Positions 1 to 9,547 of a stretch of 64,000 nt of DNA are shown here, piece by piece. The number at the start of each line of letters is the position of its first letter. Within the stretch, counting starts at the first letter, position 1. The position numbers and the translations under genes were made by a program. The notes under the pieces are model-generated. The model saw nothing but the letters and a program-made list of their open reading frames with translations. It had not been told where the DNA came from and did no database searches. The stretch lies in contig NZ_BSVC01000002.1 in assembly GCF_030269905.1 (NCBI RefSeq), forward strand, positions 160,419 to 224,418. Reading direction: 5' to 3'. Source of the stretch: Pelosinus sp. IPA-1. GTDB taxonomy: Bacteria; Bacillota; Negativicutes; DSM-13327.

Positions 1-461
1 TGCAATTATTACCGGCGGCTATGTGGGGGGGAGTGGAGTATATGGTTTTACCAGCTATTGCTTTGGCTGGTATGCCTATGGCTTTTATCGCTCGCCTGAC
101 CCGCTCCTCTATGCTGGAAGTGCTGGGGCAGGATTATATTAAGACTGCGAAAGCCAAAGGCTTGCCTCAGCATATCATTCTCTATCGTCATGCGCTAAAA
201 AATGCTTTGATTCCCGTTGTTACTTATATTGGGCCTATGGCGGCCGGAATATTGACAGGTAGTTTCATAATTGAAACCATCTTTGCCATTCCAGGTCTCG
301 GGCGTCATTTTGTGACAAGTATCTATAATCGTGATTACACAGTTATTTTAGGCGTAACTGTCTTTTACAGCATTTTGGTTGTTGGATTAAATATGCTGGT
401 AGATCTTATCTATCCTTTGTTAGACCCACGAATAAAATTGAGCACAAAGCGGGAGGAGTAG
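1..461 (+). CDS. dppB: Dipeptide/oligopeptide ABC transporter permease DppB/OppB, 5' truncated
   Basis: Inner-membrane permease subunit of a peptide (or nickel) importer; only the C-terminal ~150 residues lie in the window, because the reading frame is already open at base 3. The binding-protein-dependent permease signature is visible ([17 protein letters not shown], the EAA loop that docks on the ATPase), followed by hydrophobic segments and the usual ending [13 protein letters not shown]. It sits 7 bases before the second permease gene and heads an operon with two ATPases. The substrate cannot be read from the permease; the binding protein must lie upstream of the window or elsewhere. Confidence 0.93.
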   Translation, partial: QLLPAAMWGGVEYMVLPAIALAGMPMAFIARLTRSSMLEVLGQDYIKTAKAKGLPQHIILYRHALKNALIPVVTYIGPMAAGILTGSFIIETIFAIPGLGRHFVTSIYNRDYTVILGVTVFYSILVVGLNMLVDLIYPLLDPRIKLSTKREE

Positions 462-468
462 CAGGCCG

Positions 469-1371
469 GTGAATTTAGAATTATTTAAGCCAGCTATTTA
501 TAATCAGGCTGCTGACATTACTAGACCAAGTATTACGTATTGGCAGGATGCCTGGATGCGTTTACAAAAAAATAAAATGGCTATGGCAGGGCTATATATT
601 GTAGTTTTTGTCATCCTAATAGCAGCGATTGGACCTGTATTGTCTCAAGCTTCTTATTCAGACCAGGATCTATCACAAGCAAATCAATCTCCGAGTATTG
701 AGCACTGGTTTGGTACGGATAACTTGGGGCGAGATCTCTTTATTCGCGTATTGTATGGCGCCCGCATTTCCATGTCTATTGGAATTGTTGCCAGTCTACT
801 TAACTTTACTGTTGGTGTGTTGTATGGTGGCATAGCGGGTTTTTCAGGCGGCAAAGTTGATAGATATATGATGAATATCGTGGACGTTCTATATAGCATT
901 CCTGTTTTACTATATGTAATATTGCTGATGGTAGTGTTAAAGCCAGGACTAACAAATATTTTTATTGCCTTAGGGATTTCCTATTGGCTACAGATGGCTC
1001 GTATTGTACGTGGTCAAATACTAGGTCTCAAAGAACAGGAATATGTATTGGCAGCTAGGACAATTGGTGCGAGTAATTGGCGTATACTGCTTCGGCATTT
1101 GATCCCCAATACTATGGGACCCATTATTATTACTATGACCTTGGCAATACCAACGGCTATTTTTACGGAAGCATTTTTAAGCTTTATTGGACTTGGCGTT
1201 TCGGCACCAATGGCTAGCTGGGGCGTACTGGCTTCTGAGGGAATAACTAGTTTGCGTTCCTATCCTTTTCAACTATTTTTCCCGGCGATGGCGATCAGCA
1301 TTACGATGCTTGCCTTTAACTTTCTCGGGGATGGTCTGCGCGATGCCTTAGATCCCCGCATGCGGCGTTAG
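469..1371 (+). CDS. dppC: Dipeptide/oligopeptide ABC transporter permease DppC/OppC
   Basis: Second membrane subunit of the peptide importer (300 aa, the family's normal length). An N-terminal OppC_N-like segment (RLQKNKMAMAGL, first membrane helix) is followed by HWFGTDNLGRDLF, typical of this family, and by the EAA loop LKEQEYVLAARTIGAS. The C terminus LRDALDPRMRR is also characteristic. GTG start preceded by GGGAGGAG at 451-458. It is the partner of the truncated dppB and precedes dppD, whose ATG lies 8 bases after the stop. Confidence 0.94.
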   Translation: MNLELFKPAIYNQAADITRPSITYWQDAWMRLQKNKMAMAGLYIVVFVILIAAIGPVLSQASYSDQDLSQANQSPSIEHWFGTDNLGRDLFIRVLYGARISMSIGIVASLLNFTVGVLYGGIAGFSGGKVDRYMMNIVDVLYSIPVLLYVILLMVVLKPGLTNIFIALGISYWLQMARIVRGQILGLKEQEYVLAARTIGASNWRILLRHLIPNTMGPIIITMTLAIPTAIFTEAFLSFIGLGVSAPMASWGVLASEGITSLRSYPFQLFFPAMAISITMLAFNFLGDGLRDALDPRMRR

Positions 1372-1378
1372 GAGGTCA

Positions 1379-2386
1379 ATGATGAAATCATTATTAGAAG
1401 TACAAAATTTAGCAGTATCCTTTGATACTTATGCTGGTGAGGTGAAAGCAGTTCAGAAGGTTAGTTTTTCAGTTAATGCTGGGGAAGCGATTGGTATTGT
1501 TGGAGAATCAGGTTGCGGCAAGAGTGTGACGGCTCATGCAATCATGGGGTTAATCCCTAGTCCCCCGGGAAGAATTGTGGAAGGTAGTATTCTATTTGAT
1601 GGTGTGGATTTATTACGAAAATCAAATAAGGAAATGGAAAAAATCCGCGGTAATGAAATCGGTATGATCTTCCAGGATCCTATGAGTTCTTTAAATCCCG
1701 TTTTAACCATTGGAAGACAGATTGCTGAATCCCTAGAGCTTCATCAAAAAATGTCAAAAAAGGAAGCTCTGGTGAAGGCTGTAGAGATGCTAAGAGTGGT
1801 AGGCATTCCTTGTCCAGAAGAACGAGTTAAAAATTATCCTCATCAGTTCAGTGGTGGCATGAGGCAGAGGGCGATGGTTGCCATGGCATTGGCATGTAAC
1901 CCGAAGCTATTGATTGCCGACGAGCCAACGACTGCCTTAGATGTTACCATTCAAGCACAAATCCTGGACTTGATAAAAAGTCTTAATCAGAAATTTAATA
2001 CATCTGTTATTATGATTTCCCACGACTTGGGAGTTATCGCCAGTCTATGCAGTCGGGTGATTGTTATGTATGCCGGCAGAATTGCGGAGAGTGGTTCTGT
2101 ATATGATGTGTTTCACAACCCTCAGCATCCCTATACATGGGGTTTGCTAAAATCTCTACCAAGGACAGATGTCAGCACCAAGGAACCTTTGGCGGTTATT
2201 CATGGACAGCCACCTGATTTATTGGACTTGCCAAAGGGGTGCCCATTTTCTCCCCGTTGCCCTCACGTTATGCAGGTGTGTATGGAAATGTATCCAGAGG
2301 ATAGTATGATCAATGAACACCATATGACTCGTTGCTGGTTACAACATGAGAGTGCACCTAAAAATAGGCGGGAGGTGACGGTATAA
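1379..2386 (+). CDS. dppD: Peptide ABC transporter ATP-binding protein DppD
   Basis: One of two cytoplasmic ATPases that power the importer (335 aa). Walker A GESGCGKS at ~42-49, signature FSGGM at ~157-161, Walker B LLIADEP at ~177-183, and the C-terminal oligopeptide-transporter extension with the conserved Cys-Pro pattern (CPFSPRCPH). The ribosome binding site GGAGG overlaps the stop of dppC. The stop codon overlaps the ATG of dppF (TAATG), indicating translational coupling. Confidence 0.95.
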   Translation: MMKSLLEVQNLAVSFDTYAGEVKAVQKVSFSVNAGEAIGIVGESGCGKSVTAHAIMGLIPSPPGRIVEGSILFDGVDLLRKSNKEMEKIRGNEIGMIFQDPMSSLNPVLTIGRQIAESLELHQKMSKKEALVKAVEMLRVVGIPCPEERVKNYPHQFSGGMRQRAMVAMALACNPKLLIADEPTTALDVTIQAQILDLIKSLNQKFNTSVIMISHDLGVIASLCSRVIVMYAGRIAESGSVYDVFHNPQHPYTWGLLKSLPRTDVSTKEPLAVIHGQPPDLLDLPKGCPFSPRCPHVMQVCMEMYPEDSMINEHHMTRCWLQHESAPKNRREVTV

Positions 2387-3354
2387 TGGCAACAGAGCCA
2401 TTATTGGAAGTTCGCAATTTAAAAAAATATTTCACGGTAGCAACTGATTTTTTTGGAAAACCTACAAGCTGTTTAAAAGCAGTTGATGATGTAAATTTTA
2501 GTATTAGAGCAGGGGAAACCTTAGGTCTAGTCGGGGAAAGTGGCTGCGGTAAGTCTACTACAGGTCGCACGATTATTGGTCTGTATCAGCCAACAGAAGG
2601 AGATGTCTTATATAAAGGCAAATCTGTTGCTGCTGGTGGTAAAAATCAGCCTCTATATCGTGATATACAAATGATATTTCAAGATCCCTACGCTTCTCTG
2701 AATCCGCGGATGACGGTAGGAGATATTGTTGGCGAGCCGCTGGATATTCATAAGCTTGCTGTCGGCATAGAACGAAATACTCGTATTATGGAGTTATTAA
2801 GCCTCGTAGGGCTCAACAAAGAACACGCCAACCGTTTTCCCCATGAATTCAGTGGTGGACAACGGCAGAGAATCGGCATTGCCAGAGCATTAGCCGTCAA
2901 TCCGAGCCTCATTATTTGCGATGAACCTATTTCTGCCTTGGATGTTTCCATTCAGGCTCAAGTAGTCAATTTACTAGAAAAGTTGCAGAGGGAGCTTGGG
3001 CTTACCTACTTATTCATTGCTCATGATTTGGCGATGGTCAAGCATATTAGTACACGAGTAGCCGTGATGTACTTAGGGAAAATCGTGGAACTTGCTGAGA
3101 CCCAGCAGTTATACGGTTCACCACAACATCCTTATACACAGGCATTACTCGCTGCGATTCCTATTCCTGATCCAACAGTAGAAGCCGCTAGAAAGCGCGT
3201 ACCTTTAGAGGGCGATGTACCCAATCCAATTCATCCGCCTTCCGGTTGTCGCTTCCGTACCCGCTGCCCGCATGCCATGGCAATCTGTGCTGAAGAGGAG
3301 CCAAAGTTGATTGATCGAGACGGGCATTTTGTAGCATGTCATTTGAAAAAATGA
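2386..3354 (+). CDS. dppF: Peptide ABC transporter ATP-binding protein DppF
   Basis: Second ATPase of the importer (322 aa), pairing with DppD as a heterodimer. Walker A GESGCGKS at ~50-57, signature FSGGQ at ~155-159, Walker B LIICDEP at ~175-181, switch His in FIAHD, and the C-terminal motif [11 protein letters not shown] typical of DppF/OppF. Last gene of the operon; no obvious intrinsic terminator follows before the porin gene 100 bases on, so some read-through is possible. Confidence 0.95.
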   Translation: MATEPLLEVRNLKKYFTVATDFFGKPTSCLKAVDDVNFSIRAGETLGLVGESGCGKSTTGRTIIGLYQPTEGDVLYKGKSVAAGGKNQPLYRDIQMIFQDPYASLNPRMTVGDIVGEPLDIHKLAVGIERNTRIMELLSLVGLNKEHANRFPHEFSGGQRQRIGIARALAVNPSLIICDEPISALDVSIQAQVVNLLEKLQRELGLTYLFIAHDLAMVKHISTRVAVMYLGKIVELAETQQLYGSPQHPYTQALLAAIPIPDPTVEAARKRVPLEGDVPNPIHPPSGCRFRTRCPHAMAICAEEEPKLIDRDGHFVACHLKK

Positions 3355-3382
3355 CCTTGCACATGAGAACTTAGAGGGGGTG

Positions 3383-3463
3383 ATGTTTACCAAGGAACGT
3401 AGCTCACGAACTTATAAGGTATTCATAAAGCGTTTAACAAAAAAGATGGAGAGTGTACTATGA
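3383..3463 (+). CDS. Possible 26-codon leader peptide upstream of the porin
   Basis: A short open frame (begins MFTKERSSRTYK, ends KKMESVL, very basic) starts at an ATG directly after GAGGGGGTG. Its stop codon TGA overlaps the porin ATG in the sequence ATGA at 3460-3463. That layout is typical of translational coupling. The Shine-Dalgarno lies unusually close to the ATG, so the start is uncertain and chance cannot be excluded. No homology is claimed. Confidence 0.4.
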   Translation: MFTKERSSRTYKVFIKRLTKKMESVL

Positions 3464-4782
3464 GAAAAAAATTAGTGAAATCATTCATCTTAGGATCGTT
3501 GTTGAGTATGTCAGCAACAGCTTTTGCCGCGAATCCTTTTGAACTTGTTCCTACAACAAACTGGACTTATGATGCAATCGGGAAACTAGTACAAGGGGGT
3601 GTCTTTGAAGGCTATAGAGACATTAATTTTAGCAAAAGTCAAACCTATACTCGTTATGAATTGGCTACTTTTGTTGGTAAAGCACTAGCCAATGAGGAGA
3701 AAGCAAGCGCTGAACAAAAAGCAACCATTGATAAATTAGCCGCAGAATTCAAGGGGGAACTTACCAATCTGGGAGTATATGCTGCTGCGACCACTCCTAA
3801 GACGGTAGCACCTACCGCTGCCGCTGCGCCTGAAAAGGTTACGATAACTGGTGACACTCGTTTTCGCTTTGAGCATACGAAAGGCATTTCTGATGACGTA
3901 AACTTTAGGACAAGATTTGTTGTTGGTGTTGATTTAGGTGATACTTGGAAGTTTAATACCCGTTTTGTTAATAGTAATAATATTACTTCCTATGATGGAA
4001 AGGATGACAGTGGAAGTTCTACTACGAAGATCAATTTGTCGTATGTGACAGGTAAAATGGGTGATGTTGGTGTAATGTTTGGCAGAATGCCCCTAGCCTT
4101 GGGGAAAGGTTTGCTGGTAGATACTGATTCCAACTGGGATGGTGCAAAGCTTGATTTTGGCAGCAAGGTAAAAGGCCAAGTTGGTTATGCTCGAGCAGGA
4201 GACAAGAAAAAATACTTCTTTACTGATGTTACAACCAATTTGACTAAAGATCTGGACGTTACAGCATCATACTTAAAGGATTCCACATATATTAATAGTG
4301 GAATTGACTACGTAATTGATAAAGATCCTACCAGCCCTACTTATCTTCAAAACATTGTCCAGCAAAGAAAGAATATAAACGCCGAGTACAAAGCTTGGAC
4401 AGTTGGCTTTGGGTACAATGGTTTAGAAAATCTTGCAGTCGTTGGTGAATATGGTAAAAATGAGGTTAGCAATACCAAAGCATGGATGACCGGTGTGACA
4501 TTTAGACAGGCTGACCGTAAAAAAGTAGGCTCCTGGGATATTGGCGTAACTTACAAAAAGGCAGGAAATGGATTTGACCCTGAGTACTGGAGTACAGCGG
4601 ATGCCACTTTCGCTATGGAGGTCAATGCTATGAATGATATTCAAGGTACTGAGTATGCTATAGATTATGTTCCATTAAAAGGCGCAATACTTCATGTGAG
4701 TTATGGTGATATGAAAAATTACGCTGGAAATAGTAGAGATGCTCGGCAGTATTTTATAACAAATCTTAGTTACAAATTCTAA
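3460..4782 (+). CDS. SLH-domain outer-membrane porin (OmpM-like)
   Basis: Secreted outer-membrane protein of 440 aa. Signal peptide at residues ~1-23 (ends ATAFA). Then a single SLH domain at ~25-85 (NWTYDAIGKLVQGGVFEGY, YTRYELATFVGKAL), a short helical/Ala-Pro linker at ~85-125, and a long region of alternating beta-strand character ending in an aromatic residue (NLSYKF), as expected of a porin barrel. In Negativicutes such proteins tether the outer membrane to peptidoglycan through the SLH domain and act as general porins. This is the strongest taxonomic marker in the window. Monocistronic, with a possible leader ORF and a repeat hairpin downstream. Confidence 0.92.
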   Translation: MRKKLVKSFILGSLLSMSATAFAANPFELVPTTNWTYDAIGKLVQGGVFEGYRDINFSKSQTYTRYELATFVGKALANEEKASAEQKATIDKLAAEFKGELTNLGVYAAATTPKTVAPTAAAAPEKVTITGDTRFRFEHTKGISDDVNFRTRFVVGVDLGDTWKFNTRFVNSNNITSYDGKDDSGSSTTKINLSYVTGKMGDVGVMFGRMPLALGKGLLVDTDSNWDGAKLDFGSKVKGQVGYARAGDKKKYFFTDVTTNLTKDLDVTASYLKDSTYINSGIDYVIDKDPTSPTYLQNIVQQRKNINAEYKAWTVGFGYNGLENLAVVGEYGKNEVSNTKAWMTGVTFRQADRKKVGSWDIGVTYKKAGNGFDPEYWSTADATFAMEVNAMNDIQGTEYAIDYVPLKGAILHVSYGDMKNYAGNSRDARQYFITNLSYKF

Positions 4783-4813
4783 TATTCTAGGGACTGTAAA
4801 AATAACATATGTG

Positions 4814-4853
4814 ACAAACTCCTGCAAAGCGGCCAAGCCTTGCAGGAGTTTGT
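4814..4853. repeat. Palindromic repeat A, copy 1
   Basis: Hairpin with arms ACAAACTCCTGCAA and TTGCAGGAGTTTGT around a 12-base loop. It lacks the conserved AT-rich tail seen in other copies. It lies 31 bases after the porin stop and could terminate that transcript. Confidence 0.85.
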
Positions 4854-5038
4854 TTCAAAGGAGGTATGTGATTTTAAAAAACCGCCATTGGTTGTTTTTC
4901 ACTTTGATAAACTTTCGTGCATTTTTCATTCCGCCTGTTTCAGCGAACATAGTGGAAATCTTTTCAGCTTCAATCTAAGGGCTTTGATTACAGCATTTTG
5001 TTAATATTATAGAAAAATTAATCTAGTAAGGAGAAATT

Positions 5039-5079
5039 AGAGCAATAATTCACGTATAAGGTGAATTGTTGCTCTTTAT
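5039..5079. terminator. Intrinsic terminator-like hairpin
   Basis: Arms AGAGCAATAATTCAC and GTGAATTGTTGCTCT (one wobble) around a 7-base loop, followed by TTATT. It lies between two convergent genes and could serve either strand. Confidence 0.65.
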
Positions 5080-5154
5080 TAATGCTTATTATAGCAGTCT
5101 AAATAAGGTTATTATTAAAAAAATAATATAAAAAAACACAGGATGCAGATTGAA

Positions 5155-5775
5155 TTACTTCTTGTTAATTTTTCCAGGGAATAATTTGTCTTTATAATAT
5201 GATTCGGCCTGATAGATTACGGCTAAAGGATTATGACATAAAACTCTATCTTTCACTGCAAAAACAGTTACAGGAGCTTCTGAGTATTTTATAAATAAAG
5301 AATCATGTCCAACACATAAGCCTAAAACGATGTTAAGATCTGTTTTGGATTCATTTAAAAACATAGCTTGACCAATAGGATTGCACATAGCCACTTTATT
5401 TATATTATTGGTATCAATAAGTTCTCTAGACAGATGTCCATTTTTACATATAATTGAATTTACTACAAAGCCATTATGAGAAAGTACCTTACTTAAGATA
5501 TTAGCTTCTTTAACCAATCCAATACAGAATGCTAGACCGATATTTTTATATCCACATTTATTGGAAAAATCTATTGTTTCCTCTAATCTTGTCTTTTCAC
5601 AATAACCTTCGCTTACCACTAATGCTGATGCCTGTGCAATAGTATGGTTATCTTTCTGTTTATATAATTCTTTTATTTTCTCTATCTTTTCATTATTACA
5701 TGGACAGTTTTTGGGAGCTTTATCAACATCTCCGCTGCTACAAACGTGTATAGAACATAAAGCACAACTATACAT
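5155..5775 (-). CDS. DUF1847 domain protein, probable metal-binding
   Basis: Cys-rich protein of 206 aa. It matches what I know of the DUF1847 family: an N-terminal cluster of cysteines (CALCSIHVC, NCPC), the conserved stretches GYKNIGLAFCIGL and CNPIGQA, and the C-terminal GLCVGHDSLF and VKDRVLCHNP. Function is unknown; the cysteines suggest a metal or Fe-S site. GGAGGG precedes the ATG. It is divergent from a MocR-type regulator, so it is the likely target of that regulator. Confidence 0.82.
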   Translation of the reverse strand: MYSCALCSIHVCSSGDVDKAPKNCPCNNEKIEKIKELYKQKDNHTIAQASALVVSEGYCEKTRLEETIDFSNKCGYKNIGLAFCIGLVKEANILSKVLSHNGFVVNSIICKNGHLSRELIDTNNINKVAMCNPIGQAMFLNESKTDLNIVLGLCVGHDSLFIKYSEAPVTVFAVKDRVLCHNPLAVIYQAESYYKDKLFPGKINKK

Positions 5776-5950
5776 AATAATTCCCTCCTTAATATAGTCA
5801 AAGAAATAGATGATCTGAATAGAACTATTTTCATAATTTGATCAAATAATTGTTAGAAGTTGTGTTAACATATAAAGTGTAAACAAAAGTTGTCATATTT
5901 AAAAGTGACAGATTCTTTAAATAATAGGGTACAGAAAGGGGGGGAGTATA

Positions 5951-7387
5951 ATATTTTCATTTACTCCATTTATAGATCATACAATAAAAAAACCAATCTA
6001 TTATCAATTGTATGAGTATATAAAAGAAGAAATTATCAATGGAAATATTAAAGGGAAAGAAAACTTACCATCACTTAGAAATTTATCAAAATATCTTCAT
6101 TTAAGTAAAAATACCATTGAAGCTGCTTATCAACAACTTTATGCTGAAGGATACATTGAAAGTATTCCTAAAGTTGGTTATAAAGTTGTTGATATTCATT
6201 CTGATTTACTAAACGTGTCACAATCCTATAATGACACAACACCAAAAGATGAAATTTCTAATAATATAAAGAATTATAAGTATGATTTAGCACCAAGATA
6301 TGTAGATAAAGCATGTTTTAATATAGGCATCTGGAAAAAGATAATTAATTTAATTATAAACGAGGAATTTGAAAGCCTTTTAAGCTATGGTGATCCACAG
6401 GGGGAATTGGAATTACGTCAAGAAATTGCTAAGTACATATATGAAAATAGAGGTGTACACTGTCAACCGGATCAGATTATTGTAGGAGCAGGAACGCAAT
6501 ATTGTTTAAATTTAATTTGCCAAATGCTTAGAGAAAATTTTAATACGATAGGTATGGAAGAACCGGGAAGTAACTATATACGATATATTTTTGAAAGAAA
6601 TCAGTTTGATGTTGAACCGATTGATGTGCTAAAGAGTGGGTTAGATGTAAATCAACTTGAGGATAGTAAATGTAAGATTGCTTTCGTTACCCCATCTCAT
6701 CAATTCCCGAAAGGTGTAATTATGTCGGCAAGAAATAGGGTGCAGCTTTTAAATTGGGCCAAAAATAAGAGTGGGATTATTATTGAAGATGATTACGACA
6801 GCGAAATGAGATTTGTAGGAAAACCGATTCCGTCATTAAAAAGCTTAGATAACGATGACAAAGTAATATACTTAGGTTCATTCTCTAAAATTTTCATTCC
6901 AACGCTTCGTATAAGTTTTATGGTATTGCCTTATTGGTTGCTAAATTTGTATTTAGAAAAATATAAAATGAGTGGACAAACGACTTCAAAGCTGATTCAA
7001 ATTGCATTGGCGCGTTTTATGAAAAAAGGTTATCTACAAAGTCATATTCGTAAAATTAGAAGACACTATCAGAATAAGAATACTGCTATAACGAATGCTA
7101 TTCATACTTATATGAAAGATAACATTAACTTAATAAGTAGTAATGCGGGCATGAGGGTTATTTTAGAGATAAAAACAGATTTAACGGAAGAGCAAATCAT
7201 AAGTCTTGCCCAAAATTCTGGTATAAACCTAGTTTCTCTTTCGCAATATTACATAGAGAAGAGCAACTATGCGCAAACTGGGAAGATTAGAGTAATGCTT
7301 TCATATAAAGGTATACCTCTAGAGGATATAGAGCCGGCCATTAAAAAGTTAAGCAATGCATGGTTTAATCATGCTACAAATATATGA
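5951..7387 (+). CDS. MocR/GntR-family regulator with aminotransferase domain
   Basis: PLP-dependent transcription factor: N-terminal winged HTH (PSLRNLSKYLHLSKNTIEAA) joined to a class I aminotransferase-like domain (IEDDYDSEMRF and LGSFSKIFIPTLR, the latter holding the PLP lysine). The first canonical start is TTG at 6008. That would cut off the conserved beginning FTPFIDHTIKKPIYYQ, which is encoded in frame from 5951, directly after GGGGGGAG. The codon there is ATA, so I extend the gene to 5951 with reservation. Divergent from the DUF1847 gene, which it probably controls. Confidence 0.88.
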   Translation: MFSFTPFIDHTIKKPIYYQLYEYIKEEIINGNIKGKENLPSLRNLSKYLHLSKNTIEAAYQQLYAEGYIESIPKVGYKVVDIHSDLLNVSQSYNDTTPKDEISNNIKNYKYDLAPRYVDKACFNIGIWKKIINLIINEEFESLLSYGDPQGELELRQEIAKYIYENRGVHCQPDQIIVGAGTQYCLNLICQMLRENFNTIGMEEPGSNYIRYIFERNQFDVEPIDVLKSGLDVNQLEDSKCKIAFVTPSHQFPKGVIMSARNRVQLLNWAKNKSGIIIEDDYDSEMRFVGKPIPSLKSLDNDDKVIYLGSFSKIFIPTLRISFMVLPYWLLNLYLEKYKMSGQTTSKLIQIALARFMKKGYLQSHIRKIRRHYQNKNTAITNAIHTYMKDNINLISSNAGMRVILEIKTDLTEEQIISLAQNSGINLVSLSQYYIEKSNYAQTGKIRVMLSYKGIPLEDIEPAIKKLSNAWFNHATNI

Positions 7388-7487
7388 GTAACGGTTTAAC
7401 TCTGTTTACTGTTTAGTAAGATTAAGTGGTTGCTGTTAAATAAAAGATAAAAAGAACCATTGTAGACTCCAAATACGAAGGGATATG

Positions 7488-7522
7488 ACAAAGTCCTGCA
7501 AAGCAGCGTAGCCTTGCAGGAG
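7488..7522. repeat. Palindromic repeat A, copy 2 (degenerate)
   Basis: TCCTGCAAAGCAGC...GCCTTGCAGGA is kept, but the outer arms and the tail have diverged. It lies in the gap after the MocR gene. Confidence 0.75.
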
Positions 7523-7600
7523 AACGGTAATATTATATTAGATCCTTTTTCGATATTAATAAGTCCTTCGGCAAAAATTGGGCAATGATAAACTTTAACT

Positions 7601-7645
7601 TAAAAGAAAATAGCCATAACTTACTTTACGTGAGTTATGGCTATT
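7601..7645 (-). terminator. Intrinsic terminator of the 7674-8414 gene
   Basis: Perfect arms AATAGCCATAACT / AGTTATGGCTATT around an 11-base loop. Read on the minus strand it is followed by TTTTCTTTTA, 28 bases after the membrane-protein stop. Confidence 0.75.
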
Positions 7646-7673
7646 ACTTAATGGCTTTTTTAGGGATGTTGGC

Positions 7674-8414
7674 CTATTCTTCTCTACTCAAAGGAGAATC
7701 CTTTGTAAAGGATTTAGTTTCAATAGCGACGGGGGTGAGCTCTTTTAGTTGTTCCAGCCGCAAAAATAGCATGAGGGTGAAAACTACTTCAAACCCTTTA
7801 AAAACTGGCCCCAAAAGAAAATAAAAAGATAGAGATGTAAAATAAGTTTTAAATATGTAGGCAAATAATATCTCTATGCCCTTAGTTAATAGTAATGAGC
7901 TAAATACACGCCACCAATATCCTTTCACCAGCTCTTTACTATACTTTAGGGCCTTCATCCCTCGAAGGTCTCGCAAGACAACGGCTTCTAATGTAAATAT
8001 ATATAATATAGTATAGATGATTCCGGGGATGACAAAAAGTAAACCAAGAAGCAAGATTCTCAACATAAATATTGCGTAAGTTATCGCAGCGGTAGAAGAT
8101 TTTGCACGCGCGAAGCTCATTATTGTTGTCCAATTGATGGCTTTATTATATATAATATCTGCAATAAATTGAATCAGTGCACATGATCCTATAATCTGGG
8201 AAATAAATCCAACTACAAACAGAAAAACATTAAGGGAATTAAAACTATGGTAGTCTTTTACCGTTCCATGAGAAATTGAATATGGTAGTGACATTACAAA
8301 AGAAATTGCTATAATAGGGCCTATATTTTTTTTGAATATTTTCCAACTGAGTTTGAAGATTTCTATGATTGATAGTTCTGGACTCGATGCAAGTAGTTCA
8401 TTGTAAATCTCCAA
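7674..8414 (-). CDS. Multi-pass membrane protein of unknown function
   Basis: 246 aa with about six hydrophobic segments: ~30-50, 75-100, 120-155 (double), 185-205 and 210-235. The layout SWKIFKKNIGPIIAISFVM ... LVKGYWWRVFSSLLL recalls the YciC/GDPD-membrane-type proteins (long helices with a conserved amphipathic break), but I cannot assign a family firmly. No catalytic motif is visible. Transcribed alone, with its own terminator. The start has GAGGGGGCAC upstream, which is an acceptable Shine-Dalgarno. Confidence 0.72.
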   Translation of the reverse strand: MEIYNELLASSPELSIIEIFKLSWKIFKKNIGPIIAISFVMSLPYSISHGTVKDYHSFNSLNVFLFVVGFISQIIGSCALIQFIADIIYNKAINWTTIMSFARAKSSTAAITYAIFMLRILLLGLLFVIPGIIYTILYIFTLEAVVLRDLRGMKALKYSKELVKGYWWRVFSSLLLTKGIEILFAYIFKTYFTSLSFYFLLGPVFKGFEVVFTLMLFLRLEQLKELTPVAIETKSFTKDSPLSREE

Positions 8415-8626
8415 GGAAGTGCCCCCTCTTGTTCAATTAACTTTCTTTTATAATACTGTACTTTGAAAAAAAATTCATCTATCCAAAGATATATAGTAAT
8501 TAGATCCGATTAATAACACACGTAGACGATAAGATATAAAATAAGTAGACTAAATAAAGAAGGATTATTGTAATATGCGGACAAAGATGATAAAAAAGGT
8601 AACGCTATATAGGGAGAGTGATATAG

Positions 8627-9484
8627 TTGAAAAAAAGAATTGTATTGCTAGTTTTAATTGTACTGATTTGTCTTCAAGGAATAGTCTTTGCTGCTGCTCT
8701 TGAAACGGAGTTAGTTAAGATTCCACTTACAGTAGAGAATGAAACATTCCTGTTAGATGCAAAGATTTACAAGCCAGTCGGAGAAGGGCCGTTTCCACTA
8801 CTGGTGATTAACCATGGAACACCCCGTCTTGCTGAAGACAGAGCAAAAACAAACGCTTCGGTTGGATATAAAAATCAGTGTGAGACATTTGCTAACTTAG
8901 GATTTACGGTAGTATTTGTTGTACGTCGGGGTTTCGGTAGTTCGGAAGGGCAATATGTTGAAAACAAGGTGTATGCAGATGGGACGCGAAATTATACTAA
9001 ATCAGGATTAGAAGCGGCAAAAGATATTAGCGCTACTGTTGAATATATGAAAACTAAGCAGTATGTCGACAATAAGAGAATCGTTTTATTAGGGCAATCT
9101 ACAGGAGGGCATTCTGTAATTGCTGCAGGGTCGCTACATAGTGATGGTGTTATTGGGATTGTAAATTTCGCTGGTGGGAGGGGGTCTTATGCCCCAGACT
9201 TAGTACGCGATGAGAAAAACTTAATTAATTCGATGGCTCATTATGGGAAAACTTCAAGGGTGCCCACGATATGGCTATATTCAGTGAATGATCATTACTT
9301 TGGACCGTCTCTTGCTCAAGCAATGGTAAACGTCTATGTAGGTAATGGTGGGCAAGCAAGGTTTATTTCATTACCAGCATCTGGAACAGATGGTCATAGT
9401 TCATTTGTGCATGCTCGTGATAACTGGTATCCACATGTTGTAAATTTCTTAAGTGAAATTGGAGCTATAAAAGAGAGCTTATAG
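8627..9484 (+). CDS. Secreted alpha/beta hydrolase
   Basis: 285 aa with a signal peptide (~1-23, MKKRIVLLVLIVL...VFAA) and an alpha/beta hydrolase fold of the dienelactone-hydrolase/prolyl-oligopeptidase-like group. The oxyanion-side motif is LLVINHGTP, the nucleophile elbow GQSTGG at ~156-161, a probable acid in YSVNDHYF and a probable catalytic His in TDGHSSF. The substrate is unknown; an exported esterase or peptidase is likely. TTG start with AGGGAGAG eight bases upstream. It precedes a DJ-1/PfpI gene by 63 bases, possibly in one transcript. Confidence 0.85.
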   Translation: MKKRIVLLVLIVLICLQGIVFAAALETELVKIPLTVENETFLLDAKIYKPVGEGPFPLLVINHGTPRLAEDRAKTNASVGYKNQCETFANLGFTVVFVVRRGFGSSEGQYVENKVYADGTRNYTKSGLEAAKDISATVEYMKTKQYVDNKRIVLLGQSTGGHSVIAAGSLHSDGVIGIVNFAGGRGSYAPDLVRDEKNLINSMAHYGKTSRVPTIWLYSVNDHYFGPSLAQAMVNVYVGNGGQARFISLPASGTDGHSSFVHARDNWYPHVVNFLSEIGAIKESL

Positions 9485-9547
9485 AAGACCCCAGAGAGGG
9501 AATCGTATATTTAAAGATGGCAATTTATCATTTATGGGAGAGATTTA

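Larger units (their letters stand above)
4783..5154. other. Intergenic region between porin and DUF1847 gene
   Basis: 372 bases without a credible gene. It contains a copy of the window's palindromic repeat (4814-4853) directly after the porin stop, where it could act as its terminator, and a separate terminator-like hairpin at 5039-5079. The rest is AT-rich and featureless to me. Confidence 0.6.

Noticed and set aside
7585-7824. Open frame on the plus strand
   Set aside because: It overlaps the terminator and 3' end of the minus-strand membrane-protein gene and has no ribosome binding site.
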